NCBI GenBank assembly: GCA_017163975.1
Contig: JAFFSR010000087.1
Location: 124,001-188,000, forward strand
Source: Anastatus disparis
Taxonomy: Eukaryota > Arthropoda > Insecta > Hymenoptera > Eupelmidae
DNA: 64,000 nucleotides
Direction of reading: 5' to 3'
Numbering within the stretch: position 1 is the stretch's first letter; each line of letters begins with the position of its first letter. Shown in pieces: positions 22,080-33,480 of the stretch. The notes beneath the pieces are model-generated. The model made no database searches and was not told the DNA's origin. It saw only the letters and a list, made by a program, of their open reading frames with translations. Position numbers and translations under genes: made by a program.

Positions 22080-24030
22080 AAATATTTATGGAAGCTTTCT
22101 GGAACACTGACAGCGAAGATTTAAAATATTTTAGGAATCTTCCATGGAATATTCTTGTAATATTCGTATGTCCTTGATTCTTCCTAGATTGGAATATTCC
22201 ATGGAATATTGCTGGAAGATTCTAAGAATATTTCATTGGAAGATCTAGGACATCTCAGATCTTTTATTGAAATATTTCAGGAATCTTGCAGGAATATTTC
22301 ATGAAATATTCCGTTGGAACATTTATTGAAAATTTCCGGAATATGGGAACGGTAGATTTGAAACATTTTATAAACCTTTCATGGAATATAAACGAAAGAT
22401 CTAAAGAATCTTTCATGGAATATGCACGAAGGATTTAAAGAATTTGTCATGAAATATTCCATGAAATATTTCTAGAAGATTTTAGAAATCTATCGTAAAA
22501 TATTCCGCGGAATATTTATGGAAGATTCGCAGAATATTGGCACGGAAGATTTGGAATATTTCAGGAATCTTCCGTGAAATATTCCTGTAATATTCGTATG
22601 TCCTTGATTCTTCCAACATTGAAATAATCCATGGAATACTCTTAAGAGATTTGAAGAATATAAAAATGGAAGGTTTGGGTAATCTCTCATCTTTCATGAA
22701 ATGTTCCTGGAAGATTTTTGGAAAATGTGAAATGCTGTGAGGGGATGGTATATATATTATATAATAACACATTACACTTATACATCAATACATATACGCA
22801 TACATAAACATTTAGTTATAAAATCGCATTTAAATATTCGCTTCGACTGTGCTCATTAAAGTGCTGATACCCTTTCGCTTTTATAGTAAGTGAGGTATCT
22901 TTCAACCGCTTGGGGATAAAACTCCCATTTAACAAACATCCCCTTATCGGCGTCACTGGAAACCTCCCGTAACGTTCCGCGCAATCTTCCAACGAAAACT
23001 TCATGGAGTCATTCTAGAATCTTTTAAGCAATATTCTACTGGAAGATTACTGTAATCTTTGCGTAAAATATTTCGTGGAATATTTACGGAAGATTTATGT
23101 AATATTTCGCTCTACGATTTAAAAGTTTTTAGGAATCTTCCAGTGGAATGTTTTTGGAATCTTTCTGAAATCTTTAATGAAATATTCCACTGGAAGATTA
23201 CTTAAATCTTTTTGTGGAATATTTCGTTGACTATTTATGGAAGATTTATGTTATATTCCACTGTACGATTTGAAAGTTTTTTGGAATCTTCCAGTGAAAT
23301 GTTTATGGAATCTTTCTGAAATCTTTCATAAAATATTCCACTGGAAGGTTACTTGAATATTTCTGTGGAACATTTGGTGGAATATTTATGGAAGATTTAT
23401 GTAATATTCCGCTGTACGATTTTAATGTTTATCGGTATCTTCCTGAAATCTTTCATGAAATATTTCATCGGAAGATTACTTTAATCTTCCTGTGAAATGT
23501 TTCGTGGAATATTTATAGAAGATTTATCTAATATTTCGCTGTACGATTTTAAAGTTTTTTGAAATCTTCCAGTGAAATGTTTATGGAATCTTTCTGAAAT
23601 CTTTCATGAAATATTCCACTGGAAGATTACTTGAATCTTTCTGTGGAATATTTAGTTGACCAGTTCTGAAAGATTTATGTAATTATCCGCTGTACGATTT
23701 TAAAGTTTATCGGAATCTTCCAGCGAAATGTTTCTGGAATCTCTCTGGAATCTTTCATGAAATATTTTACTGGAATATTCATAAACATTACATGGAATAT
23801 TCTATGAAATATTTCCGAAATCTTTCGTGAATATTACATGGGATATTTTGAAAAAGTTTTCGAACATTCCTTTGAAATATTCCTGAAATATTTCTGGAAG
23901 CTTTCAATGGAAGATTCCAGTGGAATATTCTGAAATATTTCGTGAAGACTTTCAATAATCTGCATGAAAGGTTCCATTGAAATATTCCAGTGGAATAATT
24001 CGAAATATTTCAGTGAAATCTTCCATACTA
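22080..24030. repeat. Satellite block of GGAAGATT / GGAATATT words, about 151-bp period
   Basis: The block is made of 10-12-bp words such as TGGAATATTT, GGAAGATT and TGAAATATTCC. Between 23,040 and 23,780 a longer unit containing GGAAGATTTATGTAATATT and CGCTGTACGATTT repeats at spacings of about 151, 151, 129 and 151 bp. A separate phrase, TATTCGTATGTCCTTGATTC, occurs at 22,160 and 22,587. A unique stretch at about 22,740-22,990 interrupts it. Many words are self-complementary (TTCCATGGAA). Short ORFs here are artefacts. Confidence 0.88.
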
Positions 24031-24180
24031 TGTGAGAACCATTATTTATTTCTAGCCTAACGCTTTTTTATTGTTATTTACAGTTTTCAATATTTTCTTA
24101 TAATCATTTGTTTATTCGCAGCATTATTCTACTTTTACAAAATAATTTTCATACAAGGTGATAAAATATTTTACTATAAG

Positions 24181-24223
<43 letters not shown>
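24181..24223. repeat. (TA)n microsatellite
   Basis: About 21 TA units bordering the satellite block on its right. Confidence 0.95.
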
Positions 24224-24225
<2 letters not shown>

Positions 24226-25660
24226 CATTTCACAAAAAAATTTCAACATCAAAACTAATTCTCTAATGTAAAGAATAAAAAATTAAATTGGTATAATTTT
24301 GAAATTCTGATATGGAAATACTTTTTATAAATAACTTTTTAATAATTTTGAATAATGGTAAATTTTTTAAATAACTTGTGGTATTGAATGCTAATTAAAT
24401 TCAGTTTTAACATGTAGTTAATTATTTAGGTTGGAAATGTATTCAATAAAATAATATAACTATTTATAAGTTATCACTTAATTTTTTAAACTTTTTATTC
24501 ATATGATTCTCATTTTAATAATTTTTATATGATATTATGTGAATTTTTTAAATATAAATTATTTAAGGAGATGTGAAATGGACAGCACACTTCCACCCAT
24601 AAATATTGATTATATTTCCATTGTATTCTAAAATTTCGAATAAATAGATGCATTAACATACATTATGTATCACGAAGATTATTCAGTTGAATTTTTACAT
24701 AAATGTATTCATTACTTATTGAGAAGTTTGGGTTCCAATATTATTTACCAAAATTTTTCCATTTGGAATCAGAAATTTAAATATCTTGAAAACTAATGAT
24801 TGGAATAATTTAAAAATTCAAATAAATAATCATCACGAGATATACTACAAGTTAATATATTCCTTTTATGGAAATTCAGCAATAGAATGGTAAGACTGTT
24901 AATTTTTTCATCTTCTTATAGTAAAATATAATCAAACTTTGACAACAAATTTAACATAAAGAAATAATTGTACTTTCAATGATTTGTGTCATATTTAATA
25001 CAAATTATTAGAGTGATATTACAGAATATTATTTTTTTCCGCATTCATAATAAACATTTTTGCAAATAATAAGTAAATTTTCTTTTAAAATATTTACTTT
25101 TTTAGGGGGAATTCTACTTCTATCTAGACAGTCCATACATATAAATGCATAATTATAGAGATAATCAGAAACATTTATTCATATTTTATATATTGTCCTA
25201 TCTTTATAATTGACTATTAAAAAAATTTAATATCTAATAAATAATTTTTTAAAATTGTATTTTATGAAATTTATATTCAAACGATATTAAAAAAAATATT
25301 TCTATATCATGTAATTATAATTTTTCAAATGAGGTAATTTGATATTTTTTAAAAATTAATGTTTTTCTTATTAAAAATATTATTGCTTCAATGAAATGAA
25401 TTGCTAACAATTTTTATATAAATCACAATTTATTTAAATATAAACACGTGTACAAATGAAAATGTAATTAAGGTTAAATGTATGTTATTTATAAAAAATT
25501 GTTAACAAGTAACTTTTCAAATAATATATTTTCATGAAAACTAATTTAAATACCTCATTTTCTGAATGATAACTGAATACAATTTTAATTTAATAAATTT
25601 AGTTATACAATTATAAATATATAATATTTATATAACTGTTCATTAAATAAAATTATTATT

Positions 25661-25708
<48 letters not shown>

Positions 25709-25870
25709 AATAATTATTACAATAGATTGTAGTTAAATAAAAATGTTTATTTTAATAATTATAGCGTTGAAATTTATTTTGATGAAAATGTTATTTGATT
25801 GACATTTACAGTATTATTTTAACTATTTTTAAAAAGTTACTTGTCATCAATAAAAAAATATTCAATTTTC
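24224..25870. other. AT-rich intergenic DNA
   Basis: No gene recognised. It contains a (TA)n tract at about 25,665-25,702 that is the centre of a short palindrome (AATAATT..TTTTTTAA / TTAAAAAAATAATTATT). Confidence 0.6.
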
Positions 25871-25879
25871 CAAATTAAC

Positions 25880-26265
25880 GGTAGGCCGGAGTAGAACCTG
25901 ATACCGACCGAGTAACAATTGAGTTGTTTGTTATTTACTCAAGTTTTAATCGGTGTATCTTCAAATTAAAGGTCAAGCGCAATAGATATTATTATTATGA
26001 ACATCTATGCACAAGAAAAAAAATTTCCATTGATTTGTTTTTGAGAAAAGTAAGTAACGCGAAAATATTATAAACATAAACTTTTACTTTGGCGTTACTT
26101 ACTTTTCTCAAAAACTAACCGTTAGATATTTTTTTTCTTGTGCATAGATGTTCATAATAATAATATCTATTGCGCTCGACCTTTAATTTGAAGATACACC
26201 CATTAAAACTTGAGTAAATAACAAAAATGCCAATTAGACAAGGACAGCGAATCCGGCCTGCTCTT
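25880..26265. mobile_element. Palindromic MITE-like element
   Basis: Arms of about 140 bp face each other around 26,075: GTTATTTACTCAAGTTTTAA (near 25,931) against TTAAAACTTGAGTAAATAAC (near 26,203), and TGAACATCTATGCACAAGAA against TTCTTGTGCATAGATGTTCA, the latter perfect. Outside the arms, AGGCCGGAG (left) and CCGGCCTGCTC (right) add weaker symmetry. No coding capacity. No obvious target-site duplication. Confidence 0.8.
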
Positions 26266-27150
26266 AATAATCTATTAATATCAAGAATTTTCTGAAAATT
26301 ATAATATTTATGATATGCAAACCTTACTTGTGATACATACACTTTGTAATATTTGTATCTCATTAAATTTTTATATTAGATGCAAAAAGGATTGTTAAGT
26401 AATTGCAAATAGTTATTTTTTATTCTATGATTTTTTCTATTTAAATTTCGTATTTCATATATATATAAAATACATTTGTGAAGATATTTTTATTAGAAAT
26501 CAATACTAATTTCTTTTAAGCATGTTTCACTTATAAATTAATTTCATAATTTAAATTCATGGTCATATATTGAGGTCTGGAAATTATAGTTGTAACTCAG
26601 TACCCAGTTCTCAGTTTATTTACATCAAATATCGTACTATCTTTGTTTTTCTAATTGCAGTAGAGTGAGAAATAGTCACTTGAAATAAATTATACGCTTT
26701 TTTACTTTAAGCATATGTGTACATATATTTTTATATTATGTTGATCAAATTATTTTCAATTTTATTCAGTACTCAAAATTCAATTAATTAATTCTTATTT
26801 ACTTAAAATTAGTCATTCATACATAATAATATAATAAAAGAAAATTCAACTAAGCGACGTTAGGAGCGAAAAACTTCAATATAATTAATACCTGTTAACG
26901 TAAAACCCAATAAATTGTGTAACGATTTTCAACAGTTGATAAATATAATGTAAATCATATAACATATATATCAATTTTAAATTTCTAATCATTAATTTAA
27001 AACTCAAAAGTAACTATTTTAAAACGGAATATGGAAGATAAACATGTATCGTTTTAATCCTTGAATATCACGAATTTAAATATTAATTATTAGTAATTCT
27101 AAAGAGTTATATATTATATAAATAATTCTATATTTAATAATTTTCAATTT
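26266..27150. other. AT-rich intergenic DNA
   Basis: Holds the first of two 57-bp direct repeats (26,821-26,876); otherwise no feature seen. Confidence 0.6.
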
Positions 27151-27792
27151 TAGTAACAGGAAAAGCCGCACGAAAAGAGGTTAATAATTGCATTTTCTGC
27201 GAAATATTGCCCTTGAATCGAGTAGGTGAAAAATCAGTCTTAATACCAAAAAAAGGCAGTAAGCATCGCAAATTTATGCTCTTACTACATAATATAATAG
27301 TACCAACATTGGTCCCTAAAATTCAAGCTATAGTACTAATTGAATTTATATCGTCACTCTTTTTTTAAGTACCTTAATACATAAATTAGATATACTTGAT
27401 TTAGAACCTATTTTAACAATACTTTCTTTTCTTCGTGCAGTTGTTAGTTCTAGTAAACGTCAAATACTGTTTTTGATTATTTCATGGTTCGTGATTGAAA
27501 CACGTGATTAAAAAGAAAAAATTCCTACTATATTTTTTCATTTTATCAAATGCAATTTAGTAGAACAAATTCTTAATTCATCATGATATAATTTGTATTT
27601 AAACAATTTTTATGCACATTGTAACTTTAATTATTCTTTTTTATGAAAATAGAAAAATTTAATTTAGTACAAAACTAGAATATCACAATTTATAAGTTGC
27701 GTCGATTCTTTTTTATTTTAAAATTGGCTAATTTATACATAATAATATAATATATGAAAATTCAACCGAGCGACGTTAGGAGCGAGGTATTT
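26821..27792. repeat. Pair of about 57-bp direct repeats 915 bp apart
   Basis: ACATAATAATATAATAAAAG followed by AAAATTCAACTAAGCGACGTTAGGAGCGA at 26,821-26,876 recurs at 27,736-27,792 with a few substitutions. The GC-containing end GCGACGTTAGGAGCGA is conspicuous in this AT-rich region. The arrangement could mark the ends of a duplicated or inserted 0.9-kb segment. Confidence 0.8.
27152..27369 (+). pseudogene. Unrecognised coding-like fragment
   Basis: A frame of about 72 codons stays open from just after a splice-acceptor-like TTTTCAATTTTAG to a TAA at 27,367. It lacks an ATG, is basic, and contains NCIFCEILPL (a C-x2-C pair) and KKGSKHRKF. I do not recognise it. It may be an exon relic of a transposon or host gene; chance is not excluded. 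Confidence 0.25.
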
Positions 27793-28535
27793 TTTGCTAG
27801 TTAGTTAATTAATTTCATGAAAAAGAAGAAAGTATTTTTTTGTCCTCAGGCCGCAAAATAAATTTTTGTGTCCTGTATACGGAGCACAAAATAGTGTATT
27901 CTTGTCCTAGGCCGCAAAAGAAAAATGTATATATCCAATGTATTATTTTAATAAAAGGTCGCAGAAAAACGTTCTCGACGTCGCTGATTCTTGGAAATAA
28001 ACTTAATGAACTGCTCGCTTCCCTTAATATCACTATCCTTTTCTCACATATACTATACTTTGTATACGTTAACGAATAACTTAGACTCAATATATGTATA
28101 TTATGAAAGAAAAGGAAAGAGCAAGAGAAAGACATAGTTACAAGTTTCGCGTGTTAAAACTTTTTTTTCTTTTTCAAATAATATTTTTTAATTATAATTT
28201 TTATAGTTTAGTTTTCGTTTTATATTTTGTTGTATCTTTGTTTAATTTTAATGTTATATTTTAACAATTATTAGTTTTTAAATTTTTTAAAACTTTTTCT
28301 TACTTTTTTTAAATAATATTTTTTAATTATAATTTTTATAGTTTAGCTTTATTTATATTTTATTGTATTTTTGTTTAATTTTAATTTTATATTTTAACAA
28401 TTATTAGTGGTTTTTATAATCAAATTCTTTTTATTAAATTTTTTTATTGTATTTTAAGAATTATTAGTTATTTATTATTTATGATTGAATTTTTTTATCA
28501 AAATCTTTCATATTTTAAGAATTATCAATTATTTT
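27370..28535. other. Intergenic DNA
   Basis: Mostly AT-rich. At 27,840-27,920 the phrase TTGTCCTCAGGCCGCAAAA / TTGTCCTAGGCCGCAAAAG occurs twice. 28,160-28,480 is a diverged direct repeat of TTTAATTATAATTTTTATAG-type sequence. No gene seen. Confidence 0.55.
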
Positions 28536-28539
28536 TTTT

Positions 28540-28715
28540 ATAGGCGGAGGGGCTCCGCCCCAGCTTCCGCTTAGCGGCCTTCGGGCAAAAAAAAAGTATA
28601 TGCAGTCACGGCCACAAACGTATCATTCTTGCTCGTGCAGCTGGAGCGGCCTCGCTACGCTCAGCCCCTCAGCATGCACTCGCCAAGAATAATACGTTTT
28701 GCGGCCTTGACGCAT
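28540..28715. other. GC-rich island with self-complementary segments
   Basis: An abrupt GC-rich patch. It contains GGCGGAGGGGCTCCGCCCC (stem GGGG/CCCC) and CGTATCATTCTTG..CCAAGAATAATACG pairing across GC-rich sequence, flanked by CGGCC. No ORF fits it. It may be a fragment of a foldback element or of a different replicon's repeat; origin unknown. Confidence 0.5.
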
Positions 28716-29690
28716 AATATACTATTTTACTTATTTAGTCTTATTGAGACATATAAGAATAAAAAATAAGTTTATTATTCACTATGAAAGCAAACAATTT
28801 AATAAATAATTTAATTTATTAAATAAATAAATAAGTAACTAATAATTACTGTCTAAACTTTGGCTATAGGCTACGTTTATTTAATCCATTAACACAACGC
28901 CGCAAGCCGTATGTGTTCACTCACACGCGGTCATTTGCTGTTCATGAACAGCTCACGCGCACAACGATGCGTACTCAGTGGGCTTATATAGGTGTGCACG
29001 TGGGATATCTACCTAAGTGGCTCCGCCACGTGGAGAAGTAGAGAGACAATTCAATAAGCGACACACGTTTTAACGGTGGGGAAGGATAGTCGAATCACCT
29101 TTTATTCTCCCACCGTGATTCTGGGTAAAGAGAAGGCCCCCTAAATACATTTGCAACTTACTAAGCTACTTAAAAGCATGCAGGAATTGTTTAAATAATA
29201 AGCATATAATGATAATAAATATAAAAACAATTTATTGAAATTTGTTAATGATTTGATAAAAAAAACTTTATAAAAATATATATATGTTTACCCAATACAA
29301 ATTTGTAACTCATGAAGGAGATAAGTGCGAGTTCTGAGTTAAGAGAAGGCTTCCTAAATACATTTGCAACCTATTTAGCCAAGGTTATGCAAAATAATTT
29401 ATTTTGTATTTATGTTATACATACATAATACAAACAAACGGAAAGTTTTTAATAATTAACGCATTGGAATAAAAATTAATAAGTGGCTGTTAAAGATGTA
29501 TCTGCGTAGGAGTGCGCGTTTTATACATACTGATCGCTCATGTGGTAACCCAATATCCAAACAGCATGTACACAACGATTTGCACGCTGATCGGCCAATG
29601 TGCCTTCTCTCTCCCCTCCTATATTTAGATTATGTAGTGCGTATTTGCTTGCTATACTCTTTATATATATCTCTCTCTCTCACTCCCTCT
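28716..29690. other. Intergenic DNA with short repeats
   Basis: Contains a CACGTGG-rich stretch at 28,930-29,050 and a repeated phrase AGAGAAGGC..CCTAAATACATTTGCAACYTA at 29,126 and 29,344. Around 29,660-29,700 a TATATATA tract precedes a (CT)n run. No gene is supported. Confidence 0.5.
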
Positions 29691-29714
29691 CTCTGGGAAG
29701 CAGCTGCTCTAGAC

Positions 29715-29976
29715 TGAGCCCTAGTTGCTGTGAGATTACCAGCTGGCGTACGCAATTTAACTTAATTTTTCTAAAATCAATTTTTTGTTCAATCTTAAAT
29801 TTTACATAAGCTTTTCTTAATTATTTTTCATTGTTTTTCAATTTAGAAATTTTTGTTGTTCATTGTTTTAATTACGTTAGTTTATTTTTTATGTTAATTC
29901 TTTGTATTGTACTTGTTAAATCATATGGGGTACTACCCCATGATTAATAAAATTTTTGTCAAATCAAATCAAATCT
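29715..29976 (+). mobile_element. 5'-truncated 3' end of a non-LTR retrotransposon
   Basis: It ends with a 13-nt hairpin (GGGGTACTACCCC, 29,927-29,939), AATAAA-like signal and a (CAAAT)n/(AAATC)n tail. The same arrangement (TCATAYGGGGT..ACCCCAYGAT..AATAAA, then short tandem repeats) closes the near-full-length element at 41,030-41,081, so it belongs to the same or a sister family. Only about 260 bp of 3' UTR remains. Confidence 0.65.
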
Positions 29977-30095
29977 CTCTCTAACCCAGGCTTGGATATT
30001 CATTGCTTTGTATAGTATAGTATTCCCTCTCTCTCTTATTCTTATAACTTAGTTGTGTATGCGCGCACAGATAGGGCCACACCATATAAAAATGT

Positions 30096-31650
30096 ACGTC
30101 TATTACGCTGGCACAGCCACTACCTAACCAATACCATATTTTGTTGCTAATTTGTTGCTAATTTGTTACGCAAAAATCAATTTTGTTGCTCTAGCCGTTC
30201 CCAAGAAACACGGGCCGTGCTAGCGTAAGTCTTACGCTAGCAAGGCCACTGCTGTAACTCTTATTCTCATTAAGATATTTTAACTATTCGAACGGCATAA
30301 TTTGTTGCTAATTTGTTGCTGAAAGATGATATTTTCCATAATTCGAAAACAATAGTATTTGACCCTAATACCGACATCAGGCCCAGTTGAATTTCAAGAA
30401 ATCAGTTATTTTTCAGGGTATGACTAAAACTAAAGAGTAATAATTTGTTGCTAATTTGTTGCTGATGATTTCACCTTGAAACAATTTTTTTGCTCCAGCC
30501 GTTCCCGAGAAACACGGGCCGTGCTAGCGTAAGTCTTACGCTAGCAAGGCCACTGCTACAATTCTGGTTCTAATTAAGATATTTTAAAGATTCGAACGGC
30601 ATAATTTGTTGCTAATTTGTTGCTGAAAGATGATATATTCCAAAATTTGAAAACAATAGTATTTGACCCTAATACCGACATCAGGCCCAGTTGAATTTCA
30701 AGAAATCAGTTATTTTTCAGGTTATGACTCAAACTAATGAGTAATAATTTGTTGCTAATTTGTTGCTGGAAGATGATGTTTTAAAAATTTGAAAACAATA
30801 GTATTTGACCCTAATACCGACATCAGGCCCAGTTGAATTTCAAGAAATCAGTTATTTTTCAGAGTATGACTAAAACTGATGAGTAACAATTTGTTGCAAA
30901 TTTGTTGCTGATAACTCCACCTTGAAACAATTTTTTTGCTGCAGCCGTTCCCGAGAAACACAGGCCCTGCTAGCGTAAAACTTACGCTACTAAGGCCACT
31001 GCTGTAACTCTGGTTCTAATTAAGATATTTTAAAGATTCGAACGGCATAATTTATTGCTAATCTGTTGCTAATAGATGATAATTTCCAAAATTCGAAAAC
31101 AATAGTATTTGACCCTAATACCGACATCAGGCCCAGTTGAATTTTAAGAAATCAGTTATTTTTCAGAGTATGACTAAAACTGATGAGTAATAATTTGTTG
31201 CTAATTTGTTGCTGAAAGATGATGTTTTTCAAAATCCGAACACAATAGTATTCGACCCTAATACCGACATCAGGCCCAGTTGAATTTTAAGAAATCAGTT
31301 ATTTTTCAGAGTATGACTAAAACTAATGAGTAATAATTTGTTGCTAATTTGTTGCTGATAATTCCACCTTGAAACAATTTCTTCGCTCCGGCCGTTCCCG
31401 AAAAACACGGGCCCTGCTAGCGTAAAACTTACGCTAGCAAGGCCACTGCTGTAACTCTTGTTCTAATTAAGATATTTTAACTTTTCGAACGGCATAATTT
31501 GTTACTAATTTGTTGCTGAAAGATGATACTTTCTAAAATTCGAATACAATAGTATTTGACCCTAATACCGACATCAGGCCCAGTTGAATTTCAAGAAATC
31601 AGTTATTTTTCAGGCTATGACTAAAACTAATTAGTAATTTCAATTAATTA
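30096..31650 (+). repeat. Left arm of the foldback element (tandem units of 304/447 bp)
   Basis: The landmark GCCGTTCCC recurs at 30,194, 30,498, 30,944 and 31,391, i.e. periods of 304, 446 and 447 bp. The longer unit carries an additional ~145-bp subunit with TTTGACCCTAATACCGACAT and CAGGCCCAGTTGAATT. Most units contain a perfect 23-nt palindrome (half-site GCTAGCGTAAG around a central T or A). TTTGTTGCTAATTTGTTGCT is a further recurrent word. Confidence 0.95.
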
Positions 31651-33480
31651 CTAATCAGTATTTCTGCCGCCCAGCATTTGCTGCACGATATAATACATCT
31701 CAGCAGCAACGAAATGAGAGTATAAAAGTGACATATTACGTTAATAAAGCTTTTCAAATCTAACTATCCATAAATTTTGGATTTCAAAAGTTTTTAGATA
31801 CGTTCTTTTATGTTTAAAAGTCGAAAGATATAAATAACATATTAACGAATTTTTAGATGCATAGCATTCATTGCATTATAATGTGTTTGACAGGTTATGA
31901 CTAAATAAGTTCTATTGTAAAAACCAAAAAAAACATATTCAAATAAAATTTTTTTGTCCAAACCTTGGGCGAAATTTATATATAGATTTGTTTTAATTGT
32001 AACTATAGATTTTTACATTTTTATTATGTATTCTATTAGTACAAAATAATTATATTATATATATTTGATTCGAATTCATAATTGTAATTGAAATAGTAAT
32101 GGATTTAAGTAAGAATTGCTGAGTTTATAATACGAGCTTACATCTCCACCAGTGGTTATTCCATACCTCACATGGTGACGTATGGAGTCATCTATACGTC
32201 ACACTACAAGGTAGTAATTAGCTCTGAAGCGATCGTCGAAGTCGTAAAATTAGTTAGTTTAATCGGCGTGTTTTGTTTTTTCTTTTCACATTTTGTTCTT
32301 TAAAAAATTGATTAATCATACAAAAAAATTAGTGCAAATAATGAAAAAAAATTAGTGCAAATAATGAAAAAAAATTAGTGCAAATAATGAAAAAAAATTA
32401 GTACAAATAACAACAAAATTATTATTATAGTGAAAGTGCAACAGTGAAAAAAAACATTAATTATAAAATGTGCGTGATATGCGTGGTCAGCTTGTCAAAT
32501 TTGTGACACATCAATGACGGTTCCGCAGTCGATCCGCGTCTACACTGTTACCATATGTTTATTCAAAATGTTTATTTAAATCATAAGAAAGAAGGATAGC
32601 GAATTTGCACATTTATAATTTGATAGTCCCTCATACCTGCTACAACGACATAAAATCATCTACGCCATTTGGGAGTAAGAAAGATGAATACGGGGCGAAT
32701 TTGTTGCTCGAACCGCAGTCGATCTCGGGCGCGCTCCTCGAGACCCTCTTTTTTCTAACTCTAACTCTTTCTCTCTCTTTTTCTCTTATAAATAAAAGAA
32801 CTAGTGCATCTGCTATCCATTCCTGCCGCTGCCAGCCAGTAGTACCCCTCTCGCTCGTGCAGCAAATACTGGGCAGCAGAAATAATCTAAACTTGATTCA
32901 AATACTATTGTTTTCGAATTTCGAAAAATATTATCTTTCATCAACAAATTATGCCGTTCGAATCGTTAATAGTACATTACGATACACGTGCTCTAAGTGG
33001 TCCTTTTTAACACGGCGCGCAGTTAGCACCCGAGCGCAGCGAGGGTGCTAAGCACGTCATGAGAGAGGACCACTTCGAGCATACGAATCGTATATTATTT
33101 TATAGCACGTGTGAGATAAATCCACCACACGTAATCTATACTATAGAAAATAAATTTCAGCGAAATCTATACGCTCCACGAATGATAATTCGTAAATAAA
33201 AACGAACGCTATATATCAACAAAACTATGCACACTACGAATGATAATTCGAAAAAAATGAAAACTATATACATTATCAAAACTAAACCCTTCACAAACAA
33301 ATAAGAAAAGTAAAAACGATTTCAAAAGCATTTTTAGAGTGTGAAATTATATTGATAATTATTAATATCACTGATATTTTATTAATAATTAAATACAATA
33401 TGCTAACAAAATCTTGCCGATTATTCAGATTCATGTATATATAAGTCAGACAAAGCGAAGCATCTAGTTCATTTTGAGGT
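31650..33480. other. Unique spacer of the foldback element
   Basis: Contains a 23-bp tandem repeat (4 copies, 32,325-32,410, AAAAATTAGTGCAAATAATG core), and a strong hairpin at 33,023-33,051 with stem TTAGCACCC/GGGTGCTAA. A 148-codon frame at 32,605-33,051 is open but shows no family resemblance and partly reads into arm-like sequence, so I do not call a gene. Confidence 0.6.

Noticed and set aside
22482..23004. ORFs of 60-96 codons in the satellite
   Set aside because: They come from repeated GGAAGATT/GGAATATT words and have no independent support.
29496..29809. Short ORFs around a TATATATA/(CT)n stretch as a host gene start
   Set aside because: No splice-compatible continuation or domain; part of the stretch is a retrotransposon 3' end.
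32605..33051. Gene inside the foldback element
   Set aside because: The frame crosses low-complexity CT sequence, a GC hairpin and arm-like repeats, with no domain; it is probably chance.
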